Below are positions 1-7,025 of a stretch of DNA of 64,000 bases, piece after piece; the first letter of the stretch is position 1, and each line of letters starts with the position of its first letter. The stretch lies in assembly GCA_035555435.1 (NCBI GenBank), contig DATMGN010000017.1, forward strand, positions 1 to 64,000, in the 5' to 3' direction. The notes beneath the pieces were generated by a model, which worked only from the letters and a program-made list of their open reading frames with translations, was not told the DNA's origin and made no database searches. Position numbers and translations under genes: made by a program. Source of the stretch: 73-13 sp035555435 (lineage in GTDB: Bacteria; Actinomycetota; Actinomycetes; Actinomycetales; Microbacteriaceae).

Positions 1-54
1 TTCGATAGCCTGAGCTTGCTCGTGCCGAGCTGATCACCCACTGGGAGGGGCGCC

Positions 55-1713
55 GTGCACGAGCTCGCTGATTCCGAGGCTCTCTCGGTCGCGCTGCGCG
101 CCGGCGAGTCCGGTGCGGCGCGAGCGTTGTCGCGGCCTGCCGAGGAAGTGCTGGTCGATCCGGGTCCGTCGATCGCGCCGCGCGCCGAGCTGGAGCTGTC
201 ACGGCCTACCGTCGAATCGCGGGGCGACGCGGAGCCGTCCGCACTCGGCTTGCTGACCGACGACGCATTGCTCGCTCGGCAGCGCGAGCTCGTCGTCACT
301 CGCCGCCGTATCGATGCGGACCTCGCCGCCATCGCAGGTGAGATCGCCCGTCGCTCCGACCGCTCCCTCGGATTCGGAGGGCTCGCGGCCCGACTGGGCG
401 TGCGCACCCCCGAGCAGCTCGTGGCCCGCGAGACCGGCATCTCCGCCCGAGAGGCCGGCGCGCTCGTCCGCATCGGCTCGGCGAGCGTCGATGGGGGACC
501 GGGTGCCATCGTGGGGGCGGCGGTGCGCGAGGGCGCCGTGTCGATTGCCGCCGCCGACGAGATCGTGCGGGGCATTGGCGTCGCCACGGACGCGGTCGAG
601 ACGCGCGAGCTCGAGCAGGCCGTCACGCAGCTGCTGGGCGAGACGGCCGGGCGCACTGCGGAGTCGCTGGGTGACGCGGCGCGAGATGCCCGAGCAGAAC
701 TCGATGCGGCGGCCGTGCAGACACAGGAGCGCGCGCTCCGGGCTCAGCGCTCCCTGCGCATGCACGCGCAGGCGGATGGCATGACGAAGCTGATCGCCAT
801 GCTCGACCCGGAGTCCGCCGCGCATGTCCGTGCCGTGTTCGACGCGATCACGTCTCCGCGTCGCGGCGGGCCTCGGTTCGTCGCGAGGGGCGGGGTCGCG
901 CACGCTGAGCGTCTCAGCCGCGACCCCCGCAGCACCGAGCAGCTGGCACTCGACGGCTTCGTCGAGCTCTTGCGCCTCGGCGCCGACGTCGACCCGGGCG
1001 CGGTGGTGGGCGCGATGCGCCCCGCCGTCCGGATCCACGTCCGCGACGCCGACCTCCGCGCCCGCGGCCTCGACCCGGCCACGGGCGAGCGCATCGCCGC
1101 CGCGGCGCTCGACCCTGCGACCGGGGAGCGCATCGCCGCTCTGCCGCTCGATCCCGCCACCGGCGAGCCGTTCACGGGCCGGATTGACCCGACCGCCGGC
1201 GCGCAGGTTGCCGCCGGGATCGACCCCGCGACCGGGCGCCCGTTCGCGGGCCTAGGTCTCGCGATCATCGAGGGGCAGCGCGCCACGGTCTCGCTCGCGA
1301 CGGCGGAGCGTGCGATCTGCTCCACCGGCGCCGTGCCGATCCACTTCGACTTCAGCGGCCAGGTGGTCAACGTCGGACGCGACCAGCGGCTCTTCACCAG
1401 TCGACAGCGGATCGGACTCGCGGCCCGAGACGGCGGTTGCATCTGGTCGGGCTGCGATCGGCCACCGTCGTGGTGCGAAGCGCACCACATCGACGAGTGG
1501 CGGGCCCACGGCGGGCGCACCGACCTCGCCGACGGCGTGCTCCTCTGCCGATTCCACCATCTGTTCGTGCATGACCGAGGTTGGCGCATCACGCGCGGCA
1601 GCGGTGCGGCGGCCGCCGCCTATCAAGCTATCCCGCCGGCGAAGGACGACCCGACGCGCACCCCGATCCCGCTCCCGGCGAAGCACCGCCTCAACCGGCG
1701 AATCACGCCCTGA
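55..1713 (+). CDS. DUF222 / HNH endonuclease domain protein
   Basis: The 552-residue protein has an N-terminal DUF222 (13E12-repeat) region, roughly residues 70-330, and a C-terminal HNH domain around residues 455-515. The HNH part shows two Cys near 462 and 467, the EAHHIDEW motif and a later CRFHH...HDRGW motif. Residues about 339-399 are a run of degenerate repeats of the type LDPATGERIAA, which is extra to the usual family layout. The GTG start at 55 follows a GGGAGG ribosome site. Such proteins are very abundant in actinobacteria. A nuclease activity is assumed from the HNH motif, and the biological role is unknown. The fold call is firm and the function is open. Confidence 0.85.
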   Translation: MHELADSEALSVALRAGESGAARALSRPAEEVLVDPGPSIAPRAELELSRPTVESRGDAEPSALGLLTDDALLARQRELVVTRRRIDADLAAIAGEIARRSDRSLGFGGLAARLGVRTPEQLVARETGISAREAGALVRIGSASVDGGPGAIVGAAVREGAVSIAAADEIVRGIGVATDAVETRELEQAVTQLLGETAGRTAESLGDAARDARAELDAAAVQTQERALRAQRSLRMHAQADGMTKLIAMLDPESAAHVRAVFDAITSPRRGGPRFVARGGVAHAERLSRDPRSTEQLALDGFVELLRLGADVDPGAVVGAMRPAVRIHVRDADLRARGLDPATGERIAAAALDPATGERIAALPLDPATGEPFTGRIDPTAGAQVAAGIDPATGRPFAGLGLAIIEGQRATVSLATAERAICSTGAVPIHFDFSGQVVNVGRDQRLFTSRQRIGLAARDGGCIWSGCDRPPSWCEAHHIDEWRAHGGRTDLADGVLLCRFHHLFVHDRGWRITRGSGAAAAAYQAIPPAKDDPTRTPIPLPAKHRLNRRITP

Positions 1714-1901
1714 CCCAGGTTCCCGCCCGACCCCGACCATCCGCGTCGGAGCGACCGCCCCCGCCCTCGCACCATGCCGCGGATCCACGCGTGCGCACCC
1801 GGGACGTACGGCTCACCCGTCGCCCGCACCGCGGCCGCGCGTGGCTGGCAATCCCCCCCGCGCGAGCGCATGTCCCCCGTTCGGGGGTATATGGTTCGGG
1901 T

Positions 1902-2294
1902 ATGGGAACCGTCTACTACGGGGGGGAAGCGACCCCGATCGAGATCGAGGACCGCGCCCTCGCGCACCTCAAGATCGTCATCGCGACCAAGCTGCGACGC
2001 GGCGAGAGCTTCACGCTCTCCTGGCGGCACCCCGAAGGGCAGGCGCGCGGCCGCACCACCATCTGGCTGCACCCGTCGATTCCGCTGCGATTCGTGTTCG
2101 ACGACCCCGAGCCGACGGAACTCAGCCGCAGCTGGCTCGAGGACCTCGCGAACTCCGCCCACTCCTCCGGCGGGATCCAGCTCGTCGCCGAGCACTTCGA
2201 TGTCCCCACCGGCCCCGTCCCCGTGGACACGCCCGAGCAGGGCAGCGACACCGACCAGGCGTCCGACGCGAAGGAACCCGTCCCGGTCCCTTAG
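1902..2294 (+). CDS. DUF7882-like small protein, paralogue 1
   Basis: This 130-residue protein starts MGTVYYGG and has the family core: 'IEDRALAHLKIVI..KLRRGESF' followed by a strand-rich segment ending WLHPSIPLRF. The last 30 residues are a disordered acidic and proline-rich tail. It is homologous to the proteins at 3409-3759 and 3760-4095. Relatives in Microbacteriaceae are often labelled 'ATP-dependent DNA ligase', but no ligase motif (such as KxDG) is present here. The ATG at 1902 is chosen because the paralogues start at the same motif. Upstream lies an AT-rich -10-like TATATGG. Function unknown. Confidence 0.8.
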   Translation: MGTVYYGGEATPIEIEDRALAHLKIVIATKLRRGESFTLSWRHPEGQARGRTTIWLHPSIPLRFVFDDPEPTELSRSWLEDLANSAHSSGGIQLVAEHFDVPTGPVPVDTPEQGSDTDQASDAKEPVPVP

Positions 2295-2312
2295 CGCGCC
2301 CGCCGCGCAAGC

Positions 2313-2351
2313 GTCAACCCCCTGGGCACAAGTGCCGGACAGGGCGAGAGT
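2313..2351 (+). promoter_or_regulatory. shared promoter box, copy a
   Basis: GTCAACCCCCTGG begins at 2313 and a GAGAGT hexamer lies at box positions 34-39 (2346-2351). The same box-to-hexamer distance recurs at four other sites between 4.1 and 6.1 kb. The hexamer is about 105 nt upstream of the gene at 2457, so this copy implies a long leader. It is the weakest -10 of the set. Confidence 0.4.
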
Positions 2352-2456
2352 GGAGTGGCGCGCCCGTCCCGAGCGACAGCCCGACGGCGACCGCGAGCCG
2401 CAGCAGCTGCACGCGGCACCGACCGCGGCCCGACGCGCGCAGACGGGAGGCCCACG

Positions 2457-2669
2457 ATGCACGAGAGCGAACTGCCGCCGATCGAGGACTGGTGGCCCGA
2501 GCTGAGCATCGGTGCCCGCCACGCGATCCTCGAAGACCTGCACGCACCCCTCGACGAGCGGGTCCGGGCCGAGATCGAGCGCCTCACCGGCCAGACGATC
2601 CCGCCCGGAGCGACACTGAGCCACCATGAGGTCGGCTTCGTCGAAGTCCAGCAGCAGCCCGTCGACTGA
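2457..2669 (+). CDS. small hypothetical protein, 70 aa
   Basis: An acidic, soluble protein beginning MHESELPPIEDWW, with no recognised domain. The ATG at 2457 has a GGGAGG ribosome site seven bases upstream, which favours it over upstream starts. It lies directly before the membrane protein gene at 2675 (five-base gap), so the two are probably one transcription unit. The shared promoter box at 2313-2351 lies upstream. Function unknown. Confidence 0.65.
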   Translation: MHESELPPIEDWWPELSIGARHAILEDLHAPLDERVRAEIERLTGQTIPPGATLSHHEVGFVEVQQQPVD

Positions 2670-2674
2670 TTGCG

Positions 2675-3406
2675 ATGCGCACCGCCCCGACCAGGCCGCC
2701 CGGCGCCCACGCGCCGAGCGCCACCGAGACCGGCCCTGAGCGTGCTGAGCATCGATGGCCCGCCGTCATCGCCGTCGTCGTCGCGCTCGTCCTCTACGGC
2801 CTGCTCCCGAGCGAGTTCACGCCCTGGCTGCGCTACACCGTCGTCGCCGTCTGCGCCCTGCTCCTCGTCCCGCTCGTCCTCCTCAACCCGCTGCGCATGC
2901 GCCGTCAGACCCGCTGGTCCCGGCTCATGTCGAGCGCGCTCGCGGTCGTGCTGCTCATCGCCAACCTCATCGCGATCGGCGAGCTCATCGTCGCCCTCCT
3001 CAGCACCGACCAGGACTCCGACGGCACCCTCCTGCTCGCGGCGACCCAGGTGTGGGCGACCCACGTCGTCGTCTTCGCGCTCCTCTACTGGGAGCTCGAC
3101 CGCGGTGGACCCGTCATGCGCGCGCTCGCCCGCCGCGAGCGCATCCCCCGAGCCGACCTCCGCTTCCCCCAGGACGAGGACGCGGACGCGGTGACCGAAG
3201 TCGCCCGCGGTTCCTCCGTCCGCTCCGGCTGGACCCCCAACTTCATCGACTACCTGTATTTCTCGGCAGCCAACTGCATGGCGTTCAGTCCGCCCGACGC
3301 CGTCCCCCTCACCTCCCGCATCAAAGTGCTCGTCGGGATCCAGGCGCTCGCCGCTTTCGTCGTCCTCGTCCTCGTGATCGCCCGCGCGGTCGCACTGCTC
3401 GGGTAA
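2675..3406 (+). CDS. polytopic membrane protein, ion-channel-like C-terminus
   Basis: The 243-residue protein has a short polar N-terminus and hydrophobic segments at about 30-47, 53-72, 84-104, 116-134 and 221-241. A conserved YWELDRGGP motif follows the fourth segment. The stretch 'YLYFSAANCMAFSPPDA' before the last helix resembles the re-entrant region of a widespread actinobacterial membrane family sometimes tagged ion-channel-like or DUF1345-like. It is coupled to the gene at 2457 and is followed two bases later by a DUF7882-like gene. Transport or sensing roles are guesses. Confidence 0.65.
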   Translation: MRTAPTRPPGAHAPSATETGPERAEHRWPAVIAVVVALVLYGLLPSEFTPWLRYTVVAVCALLLVPLVLLNPLRMRRQTRWSRLMSSALAVVLLIANLIAIGELIVALLSTDQDSDGTLLLAATQVWATHVVVFALLYWELDRGGPVMRALARRERIPRADLRFPQDEDADAVTEVARGSSVRSGWTPNFIDYLYFSAANCMAFSPPDAVPLTSRIKVLVGIQALAAFVVLVLVIARAVALLG

Positions 3407-3408
3407 TC

Positions 3409-3759
3409 ATGGGCCGACTCGTCTACGCCGGCGCTGCGGAAAGCTACAAGATCGACGACCGCGTCCTCGCCCACCTCGAGCTCGCGATCGGGGCGAAGTT
3501 CCGCCTCGGTGACTCGTTCGCGTTCACGATCGACGGCGACATCGTGCCCTCCGGCAAGGGGTATCGCGTGCTGTGGATGCACCCGGCGATCCAGCTCCAG
3601 TTCCGCTACGACACGGAGCGCTCGAGCATCGCCATCAACCCCGCCTGGGTGGGCGTCCTCGTGTCCTCGGCGTCGACCGAGGGCGGACTGCGGATCGTGC
3701 CGGAGCCCGACCGGCCGAACCTGTCGGCCGCACCGCGAGACCGGCCGATCTTCGGGTAG
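3409..3759 (+). CDS. DUF7882-like small protein, paralogue 2
   Basis: A 116-residue protein starting MGRLVYAGAAESYKIDDRVLAHLELAIGAKF in overall pattern, with the family's WMHPAIQLQF strand in the middle. The ATG at 3409 is two bases after the stop of the membrane protein gene, so translation is probably coupled. Its TAG stop (3757-3759) abuts the stop codon of the convergent paralogue 3 with no base between them, forming the palindrome TAGCTA. Function unknown. Confidence 0.8.
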   Translation: MGRLVYAGAAESYKIDDRVLAHLELAIGAKFRLGDSFAFTIDGDIVPSGKGYRVLWMHPAIQLQFRYDTERSSIAINPAWVGVLVSSASTEGGLRIVPEPDRPNLSAAPRDRPIFG

Positions 3760-4095
3760 CTAGCCGTCCGGCTCCGTCACGTCACCGTCGCCGCCCACCG
3801 ACTCCTTCGGCTCCGGCGGAATCGTCAGCCCCGTGGTGCTGCTCGCCAGGCGGATCATCTCCTCCACCCACTCCCGATTGATGCGGGGCGGCCGACTGCC
3901 GAAGAAGTGGAACTGGATCGGCACGGACGGGTGGATCCAGAACGTGCGGCGACCGTTGCCCCCGCCGACGTCGATGTCGAACATGAACGACTCGTTGCGG
4001 CGCAGCTTCGTCATGATGACCATGCGCAGGTGCGCGAGCACCCGATCCTCAAGGTCGACCGACACGGCGGTAGCGCCGTAGATGAACTTGCCCAC
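3760..4095 (-). CDS. DUF7882-like small protein, paralogue 3
   Basis: A 111-residue protein starting MGKFIYGATAVSVDLEDR and carrying FWIHPSVPIQFHF, the same two blocks as paralogues 1 and 2. It is convergent with, and directly abuts, paralogue 2. The pair looks like a local inverted duplication followed by divergence. No catalytic motif is visible. The ATG is set by alignment of the MG(K/R/T)..Y start among the three copies. Confidence 0.8.
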   Translation of the reverse strand: MGKFIYGATAVSVDLEDRVLAHLRMVIMTKLRRNESFMFDIDVGGGNGRRTFWIHPSVPIQFHFFGSRPPRINREWVEEMIRLASSTTGLTIPPEPKESVGGDGDVTEPDG

Positions 4096-4135
4096 GACGG
4101 AGAGGCTATCTCGGATAGCCGAGGTGGATCGTCAA

Positions 4136-4174
4136 ATCAAGCCCCTGGGTGTCGGCCGTCCGCGGGCGTAGCGT
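4136..4174 (+). promoter_or_regulatory. shared promoter box, copy b
   Basis: ATCAAGCCCCTGG starts at 4136, and TAGCGT sits at 4169-4174, box positions 34-39. The hexamer ends six bases before the ATG of the gene at 4181. If it is the -10, transcription would begin at or next to the A of the ATG and the mRNA would be leaderless. Confidence 0.55.
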
Positions 4175-4180
4175 CCTCGC

Positions 4181-4447
4181 ATGCCGAGGCGATCCGACCC
4201 CCAACTCAAAGACCCCGAGCTCTACGAGAAGCTCCGCGACGACGGCGCCTCGAAGGAGAAGGCCGCGCGAATCTCCAACGCCGCGGCGCGTGACGGCCGA
4301 AACGCCGTCGGCAGTCGCGGCGGGAAGTCCGGCGACTACGACGACTGGACGGTGACGCGCCTACGCGAGCGCGCGAAGGAGTTGGGGCTGACCGGGTACT
4401 CGGGGAAGCGCAAGGCGGAGCTGATCCGCATGCTCCGCGAGCATTGA
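4181..4447 (+). CDS. DUF7218/Rho-N-SAP-like small DNA-binding protein
   Basis: The 88-residue protein begins MPRRSDPQLKDPELYEKLRDDG and continues with KEKAARISNAAA. It ends in a helix-extended-helix unit of the Rho N-terminal/SAP type ('LRERAKELGLTGYSGKRKAELIRML', residues about 60-85). This architecture is common in actinobacteria and is usually annotated as Rho termination factor-like. SAP/Rho-N units bind nucleic acid, so a small nucleoid or RNA-binding role is inferred. The shared promoter box lies just upstream and the transcript may be leaderless. Confidence 0.75.
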   Translation: MPRRSDPQLKDPELYEKLRDDGASKEKAARISNAAARDGRNAVGSRGGKSGDYDDWTVTRLRERAKELGLTGYSGKRKAELIRMLREH

Positions 4448-4452
4448 TTCGA

Positions 4453-4800
4453 CTACTGCGGCAGACCTCGCGATTCGCCGACGGTGATGAGCACGAGCGC
4501 GAGCACCGGGAAGAACGCCATCGCCCCCATGATCCACGCGAACGCAATGTTCCTGCGGTGCGCGTCGCGCATCCAGATCGCGCACGCGACCATGAGCCCG
4601 TACAGCAGCACGGTCAGGACGATTCCCGCCCACGGGATGAGGATCTGCAGCGACAACGTCATGCCGAGCATGAGGATCGCGACCGCCCCCAACAGGGCGG
4701 CCGGAATGAGCCAGCGCGCTCGGCCCGGAGCCCACAGCGCCGGCTGATTCCGGATCGCGGTCGGGTCGCCCTCCGCACGGGCGCGGCGCTCGGAACGCAT
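4453..4800 (-). CDS. small membrane protein with three TM helices
   Basis: This 115-residue protein has a charged N-terminus (MRSERRARAEG) and three hydrophobic segments at about 33-52, 55-77 and 87-106. No family is recognised with confidence. Its start codon is adjacent to the stop codon of the 31-residue membrane peptide encoded upstream on the same strand (stop 4801-4803), so the two are likely co-transcribed. Function unknown. Confidence 0.6.
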   Translation of the reverse strand: MRSERRARAEGDPTAIRNQPALWAPGRARWLIPAALLGAVAILMLGMTLSLQILIPWAGIVLTVLLYGLMVACAIWMRDAHRRNIAFAWIMGAMAFFPVLALVLITVGESRGLPQ

Positions 4801-4896
4801 TCAACTCCTCGGGATCCTCGAGATGAAGTACACGATCGCGATCGCGACGACCACGAGGCCGAGCGCGACCGAGATGATGACGGTGGCGAGTTCCAC
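4801..4896 (-). CDS. 31-aa single-helix membrane peptide
   Basis: A GTG start at 4896 opens a 31-residue peptide, MELATVIISVALGLVVVAI and so on, ending SRIPRS. It is one hydrophobic helix with a positively charged C-terminus. Its stop directly abuts the start of the 115-aa membrane protein gene. No good Shine-Dalgarno is visible, so the call rests on composition, length-perfect fit between the flanking hairpin and the next gene, and GC-rich third positions. Confidence 0.4.
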   Translation of the reverse strand: MELATVIISVALGLVVVAIAIVYFISRIPRS

Positions 4897-4912
4897 GGTA
4901 GTCCCGGGTCAG

Positions 4913-4948
4913 GATTCGCGGGGCCAGGTGCCCCTGACCCCGCGAATC
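4913..4948 (-). terminator. 16-bp stem terminator
   Basis: A 16-bp inverted repeat (arms 4913-4928 and 4933-4948, one G-T mismatch, loop TGCC) lies seven bases downstream of the minus-strand gene ending at 4955. No T-run follows, which is usual for actinobacterial hairpin terminators. Confidence 0.7.
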
Positions 4949-4954
4949 GGCACC

Positions 4955-5122
4955 CTACATCTCGTCGTCGCTCGTCGTCTCTTCGGCGGGCTGTCCGAGA
5001 TCAGGGCCCTCTGCGGGCTGCTGGGCGTGATCCCGGTCGGCGTGCCGATGCTGCTCGTCGGGGGATCCCGGCATCGGCTCCAAGTACTCCTCGCCCTGCT
5101 CCCGGTCCTGCTGCTCGTCCAT
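4955..5122 (-). CDS. acidic disordered small protein, 55 aa
   Basis: A very polar protein starting MDEQQDREQGEEYLEPMPG and ending EETTSDDEM, rich in Asp, Glu, Gln and Pro, with no hydrophobic core. The ATG at 5122 is preferred because an AAGGGA ribosome site lies nine bases upstream; longer versions start inside that site. A strong hairpin follows the stop. The shared promoter box (5172-5210) precedes it. Similar acidic disordered proteins are often stress-induced, but that is inference. Confidence 0.55.
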   Translation of the reverse strand: MDEQQDREQGEEYLEPMPGSPDEQHRHADRDHAQQPAEGPDLGQPAEETTSDDEM

Positions 5123-5171
5123 GACGTTCATTCCCTTCTCGTTCGACCTGCTCCATCGGTTCGGTGCGACC

Positions 5172-5210
5172 ACGATCACCCGCCGCGCACCCCGGACCTA
5201 AGGGCTTGAC
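5172..5210 (-). promoter_or_regulatory. shared promoter box, copy c
   Basis: On the minus strand GTCAAGCCCTTAG starts at 5210 and GATCGT occupies 5177-5172, box positions 34-39. The hexamer ends about 49 nt before the ATG at 5122. Confidence 0.45.
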
Positions 5211-5272
5211 ACGGGGGCGCAACGGTGCGTCCCGCCGAAGGGAGCGCCAGCCGGCCACGCTGCGGACACGAA

Positions 5273-5308
5273 ACAGCGGCGAGCCCCCGATCAGGAGCTC
5301 GCCGCTGT
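5273..5308 (-). terminator. 12-bp perfect stem terminator
   Basis: ACAGCGGCGAGC (5273-5284) and its exact complement (5297-5308) flank a 12-base loop just downstream of the minus-strand gene that stops at 5316. Confidence 0.65.
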
Positions 5309-5315
5309 CTCGCAG

Positions 5316-5480
5316 CTAGACGGATCGCCGCCCGCTGATGACTCGGAGGAGGAACATGATGATCGCGATGACGCCGAGCACGATCGCGACCCAGAGCAGC
5401 CAGTTCGCCGCGGACCAGAGCCCGCCCGTGATTGCGAGCACGATCGCGACGATGAAGATGATGATCGCTGCGATGGTCAT
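5316..5480 (-). CDS. 54-aa hydrophobic membrane protein
   Basis: Two hydrophobic helices (about residues 3-21 and 25-46) are joined by a short WSAANW turn, followed by the basic tail SGRRSV. The ATG at 5480 has a GGGAGA ribosome site seven bases upstream. A terminator hairpin follows the stop and a copy of the shared promoter box precedes the gene. Tiny two-helix proteins of this kind are frequent in Microbacteriaceae. Function unknown. Confidence 0.7.
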   Translation of the reverse strand: MTIAAIIIFIVAIVLAITGGLWSAANWLLWVAIVLGVIAIIMFLLRVISGRRSV

Positions 5481-5509
5481 GAGGTTCTCCCTTTCCTTCA
5501 GGTGAACTA

Positions 5510-5548
5510 ACGGTACGGAGGATCGGCCGTGATGCGCAGGGGGTTGAC
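5510..5548 (-). promoter_or_regulatory. shared promoter box, copy d
   Basis: On the minus strand GTCAACCCCCTGC starts at 5548 and TACCGT lies at 5515-5510, again box positions 34-39. The hexamer is 29 nt upstream of the ATG of the 54-aa membrane protein. Confidence 0.55.
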
Positions 5549-5570
5549 GGGCTCGCGGCGGCGGTGGTAA

Positions 5571-6047
5571 CTACCCCCGCCGACGCCGGTCGACGACCGC
5601 GGGCAGCAGCAGCCAGAGCAGGGCGATGACGAGGAGGGTGAGGCCCGCCGCCAGGATCCCCATCTCCAAGCTGCCGACGAGGTCCACGATCAGCAGCACG
5701 ATCCCGGCGAGCGTCACGCCGACACCGATGAGCGCCGCGGCGGCGAGTCGGCTGCCGAGCTGCACGAGCGACTCCTTCGCCCCGGCGCGGAAGAGCCAGC
5801 GGTGCAGCAGCACGGGTGTCAGGCCCACGACCGTCGTCGCGACGGCCACTCCGAGCAGCGAGAAGTAGATCGCCCGGCCCGTCGGGTCCAGCTCCGTGAA
5901 CCGCGGCTGGAAGGCCGCCGCGAGGAGGAAGCCGGTGATGATCTGGCTGCCCGCCTGGATGACCCGCAACTCCTGCAGGATGTCGGTCCAGTTGCGGTTC
6001 AGGCGCTCCTGCTCGGTTTCCTCGGGCGCATCGCTCGCGTCGCTCAT
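5571..6047 (-). CDS. DUF6328 family membrane protein
   Basis: From the ATG at 6047 the protein is 158 residues, starting MSDASDAPEETEQERLNRNW. It carries the family signature WTDILQELRVIQAGSQI, then four hydrophobic segments at about 38-50, 62-84, 101-124 and 128-150. The family is confined largely to actinobacteria and its role is unknown. A start 12 codons upstream is possible, as neither has a clear ribosome site. It diverges from the dehydrogenase gene at 6144. Confidence 0.75.
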   Translation of the reverse strand: MSDASDAPEETEQERLNRNWTDILQELRVIQAGSQIITGFLLAAAFQPRFTELDPTGRAIYFSLLGVAVATTVVGLTPVLLHRWLFRAGAKESLVQLGSRLAAAALIGVGVTLAGIVLLIVDLVGSLEMGILAAGLTLLVIALLWLLLPAVVDRRRRG

Positions 6048-6078
6048 GCCATAGGAGGTAGCACGCGTCCCGCGGCGA

Positions 6079-6117
6079 GGCAACCCTGTAGCGGTCGCCC
6101 GCCCGCGTTCTTAGCGT
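6079..6117 (+). promoter_or_regulatory. shared promoter box, copy e
   Basis: GGCAACCCTGTAG starts at 6079 and TAGCGT is at 6112-6117, box positions 34-39. The hexamer lies 26 nt upstream of the ATG at 6144. The box itself is the most diverged of the five. Confidence 0.45.
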
Positions 6118-6143
6118 GGGCGAACGCGATGAAGGGATACGAC

Positions 6144-7025
6144 ATGGAACCGCGCCTCATCAACCCGGTCACCCGCTACCACACCGGCGGATTCCCGGAG
6201 CAGGAGCAGGAGCAGCCCGGGCTGACCGAGGCGACGGACCCGACGCCCGACCATGGCGAGCGCAGTTACCGCGGCTGCGGGCGGCTCGCGGGCATGCGCG
6301 CGCTCATCACCGGCGGCGATTCGGGCATCGGCCGGGCGACCGCGATCGCGTTCGCCCGTGAGGGCGCGAATGTCGCGATCTCCTACTTGCCGGAGGAAGA
6401 GCCCGACGCGGTCGCGACAGCGCTGTGGATCGAGCAGGCGGAGGCGCGCTCCTGCTGCATCCCCGGCGACATCCGGGACGAGGCGCAGGCGACGCGGCTC
6501 GTCGATCGCGTTGTGTCGGAGTTCGGTGGACTCGACATTCTCGTGCTGAATGCCGCGTATCAGAAGCAGCGCGACTCGCTCGCGCAGACGCCGAGCGAGG
6601 AGATCCAGCGGGTCATCGAGACGAATCTGCTGGCCCCGCTGTGGACGGCGCGCGCCGCGATTCCGCACATGGAGCCAGGGTCGTCGATCATCGTGACGTC
6701 CTCGATTCAGGCGTTCAACCCGTCGCCGGAGCTCATCGACTATGCGATGACGAAGGCGGCGCTCATCGCGTTCACGAAGGCGCTCGCGCAGGAGCTGGGT
6801 CCCAAGGGCGTGCGGGTCAACGCGGTCGCGCCCGGCCCGATCTGGACGCCGCTCATCCCGGCGACGGAATGGCCCGATCACCTGCCGGACTTCGGCACCG
6901 ACACGCCGCTCGGCCGCGCCGGTCAGCCGGCGGAGGTCGCGCCCGCGTACGTGTATCTCGCGTCCCCGGAGTCGAGCTACGTGTCCGGCGCGGTGCTGCC
7001 GGTCACCGGCGGGAAGGGCCTTTGA
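6144..7025 (+). CDS. SDR oxidoreductase, YghA/YdaD type
   Basis: A 293-residue short-chain dehydrogenase. The N-terminal extension (RYHTGGFPEQEQ...PDHGERSY) is typical of the YghA/YdaD general-stress subfamily. The Rossmann dinucleotide motif TGGDSGIGRA is near residue 56, NAA near 132, the catalytic Ser in TSSIQ and the YxxxK motif (YAMTK) near 198. It probably reduces or oxidises a small carbonyl or alcohol with NAD(P); the substrate is unknown. ATG 6144 is chosen over 6129 because AAGGGA lies six bases upstream. Its TGA overlaps the TTG start of the topoisomerase gene. Confidence 0.85.
   Translation: MEPRLINPVTRYHTGGFPEQEQEQPGLTEATDPTPDHGERSYRGCGRLAGMRALITGGDSGIGRATAIAFAREGANVAISYLPEEEPDAVATALWIEQAEARSCCIPGDIRDEAQATRLVDRVVSEFGGLDILVLNAAYQKQRDSLAQTPSEEIQRVIETNLLAPLWTARAAIPHMEPGSSIIVTSSIQAFNPSPELIDYAMTKAALIAFTKALAQELGPKGVRVNAVAPGPIWTPLIPATEWPDHLPDFGTDTPLGRAGQPAEVAPAYVYLASPESSYVSGAVLPVTGGKGL

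Noticed and set aside
2122..2310. Small Arg/Gly-rich minus-strand ORF
   Set aside because: Lies fully opposite the paralogue 1 gene, has no ribosome site and no recognisable composition.
3760..4095. Annotation of the DUF7882-like proteins as ATP-dependent DNA ligase
   Set aside because: About 110 residues, no nucleotidyltransferase motifs; that name is a common database carry-over.
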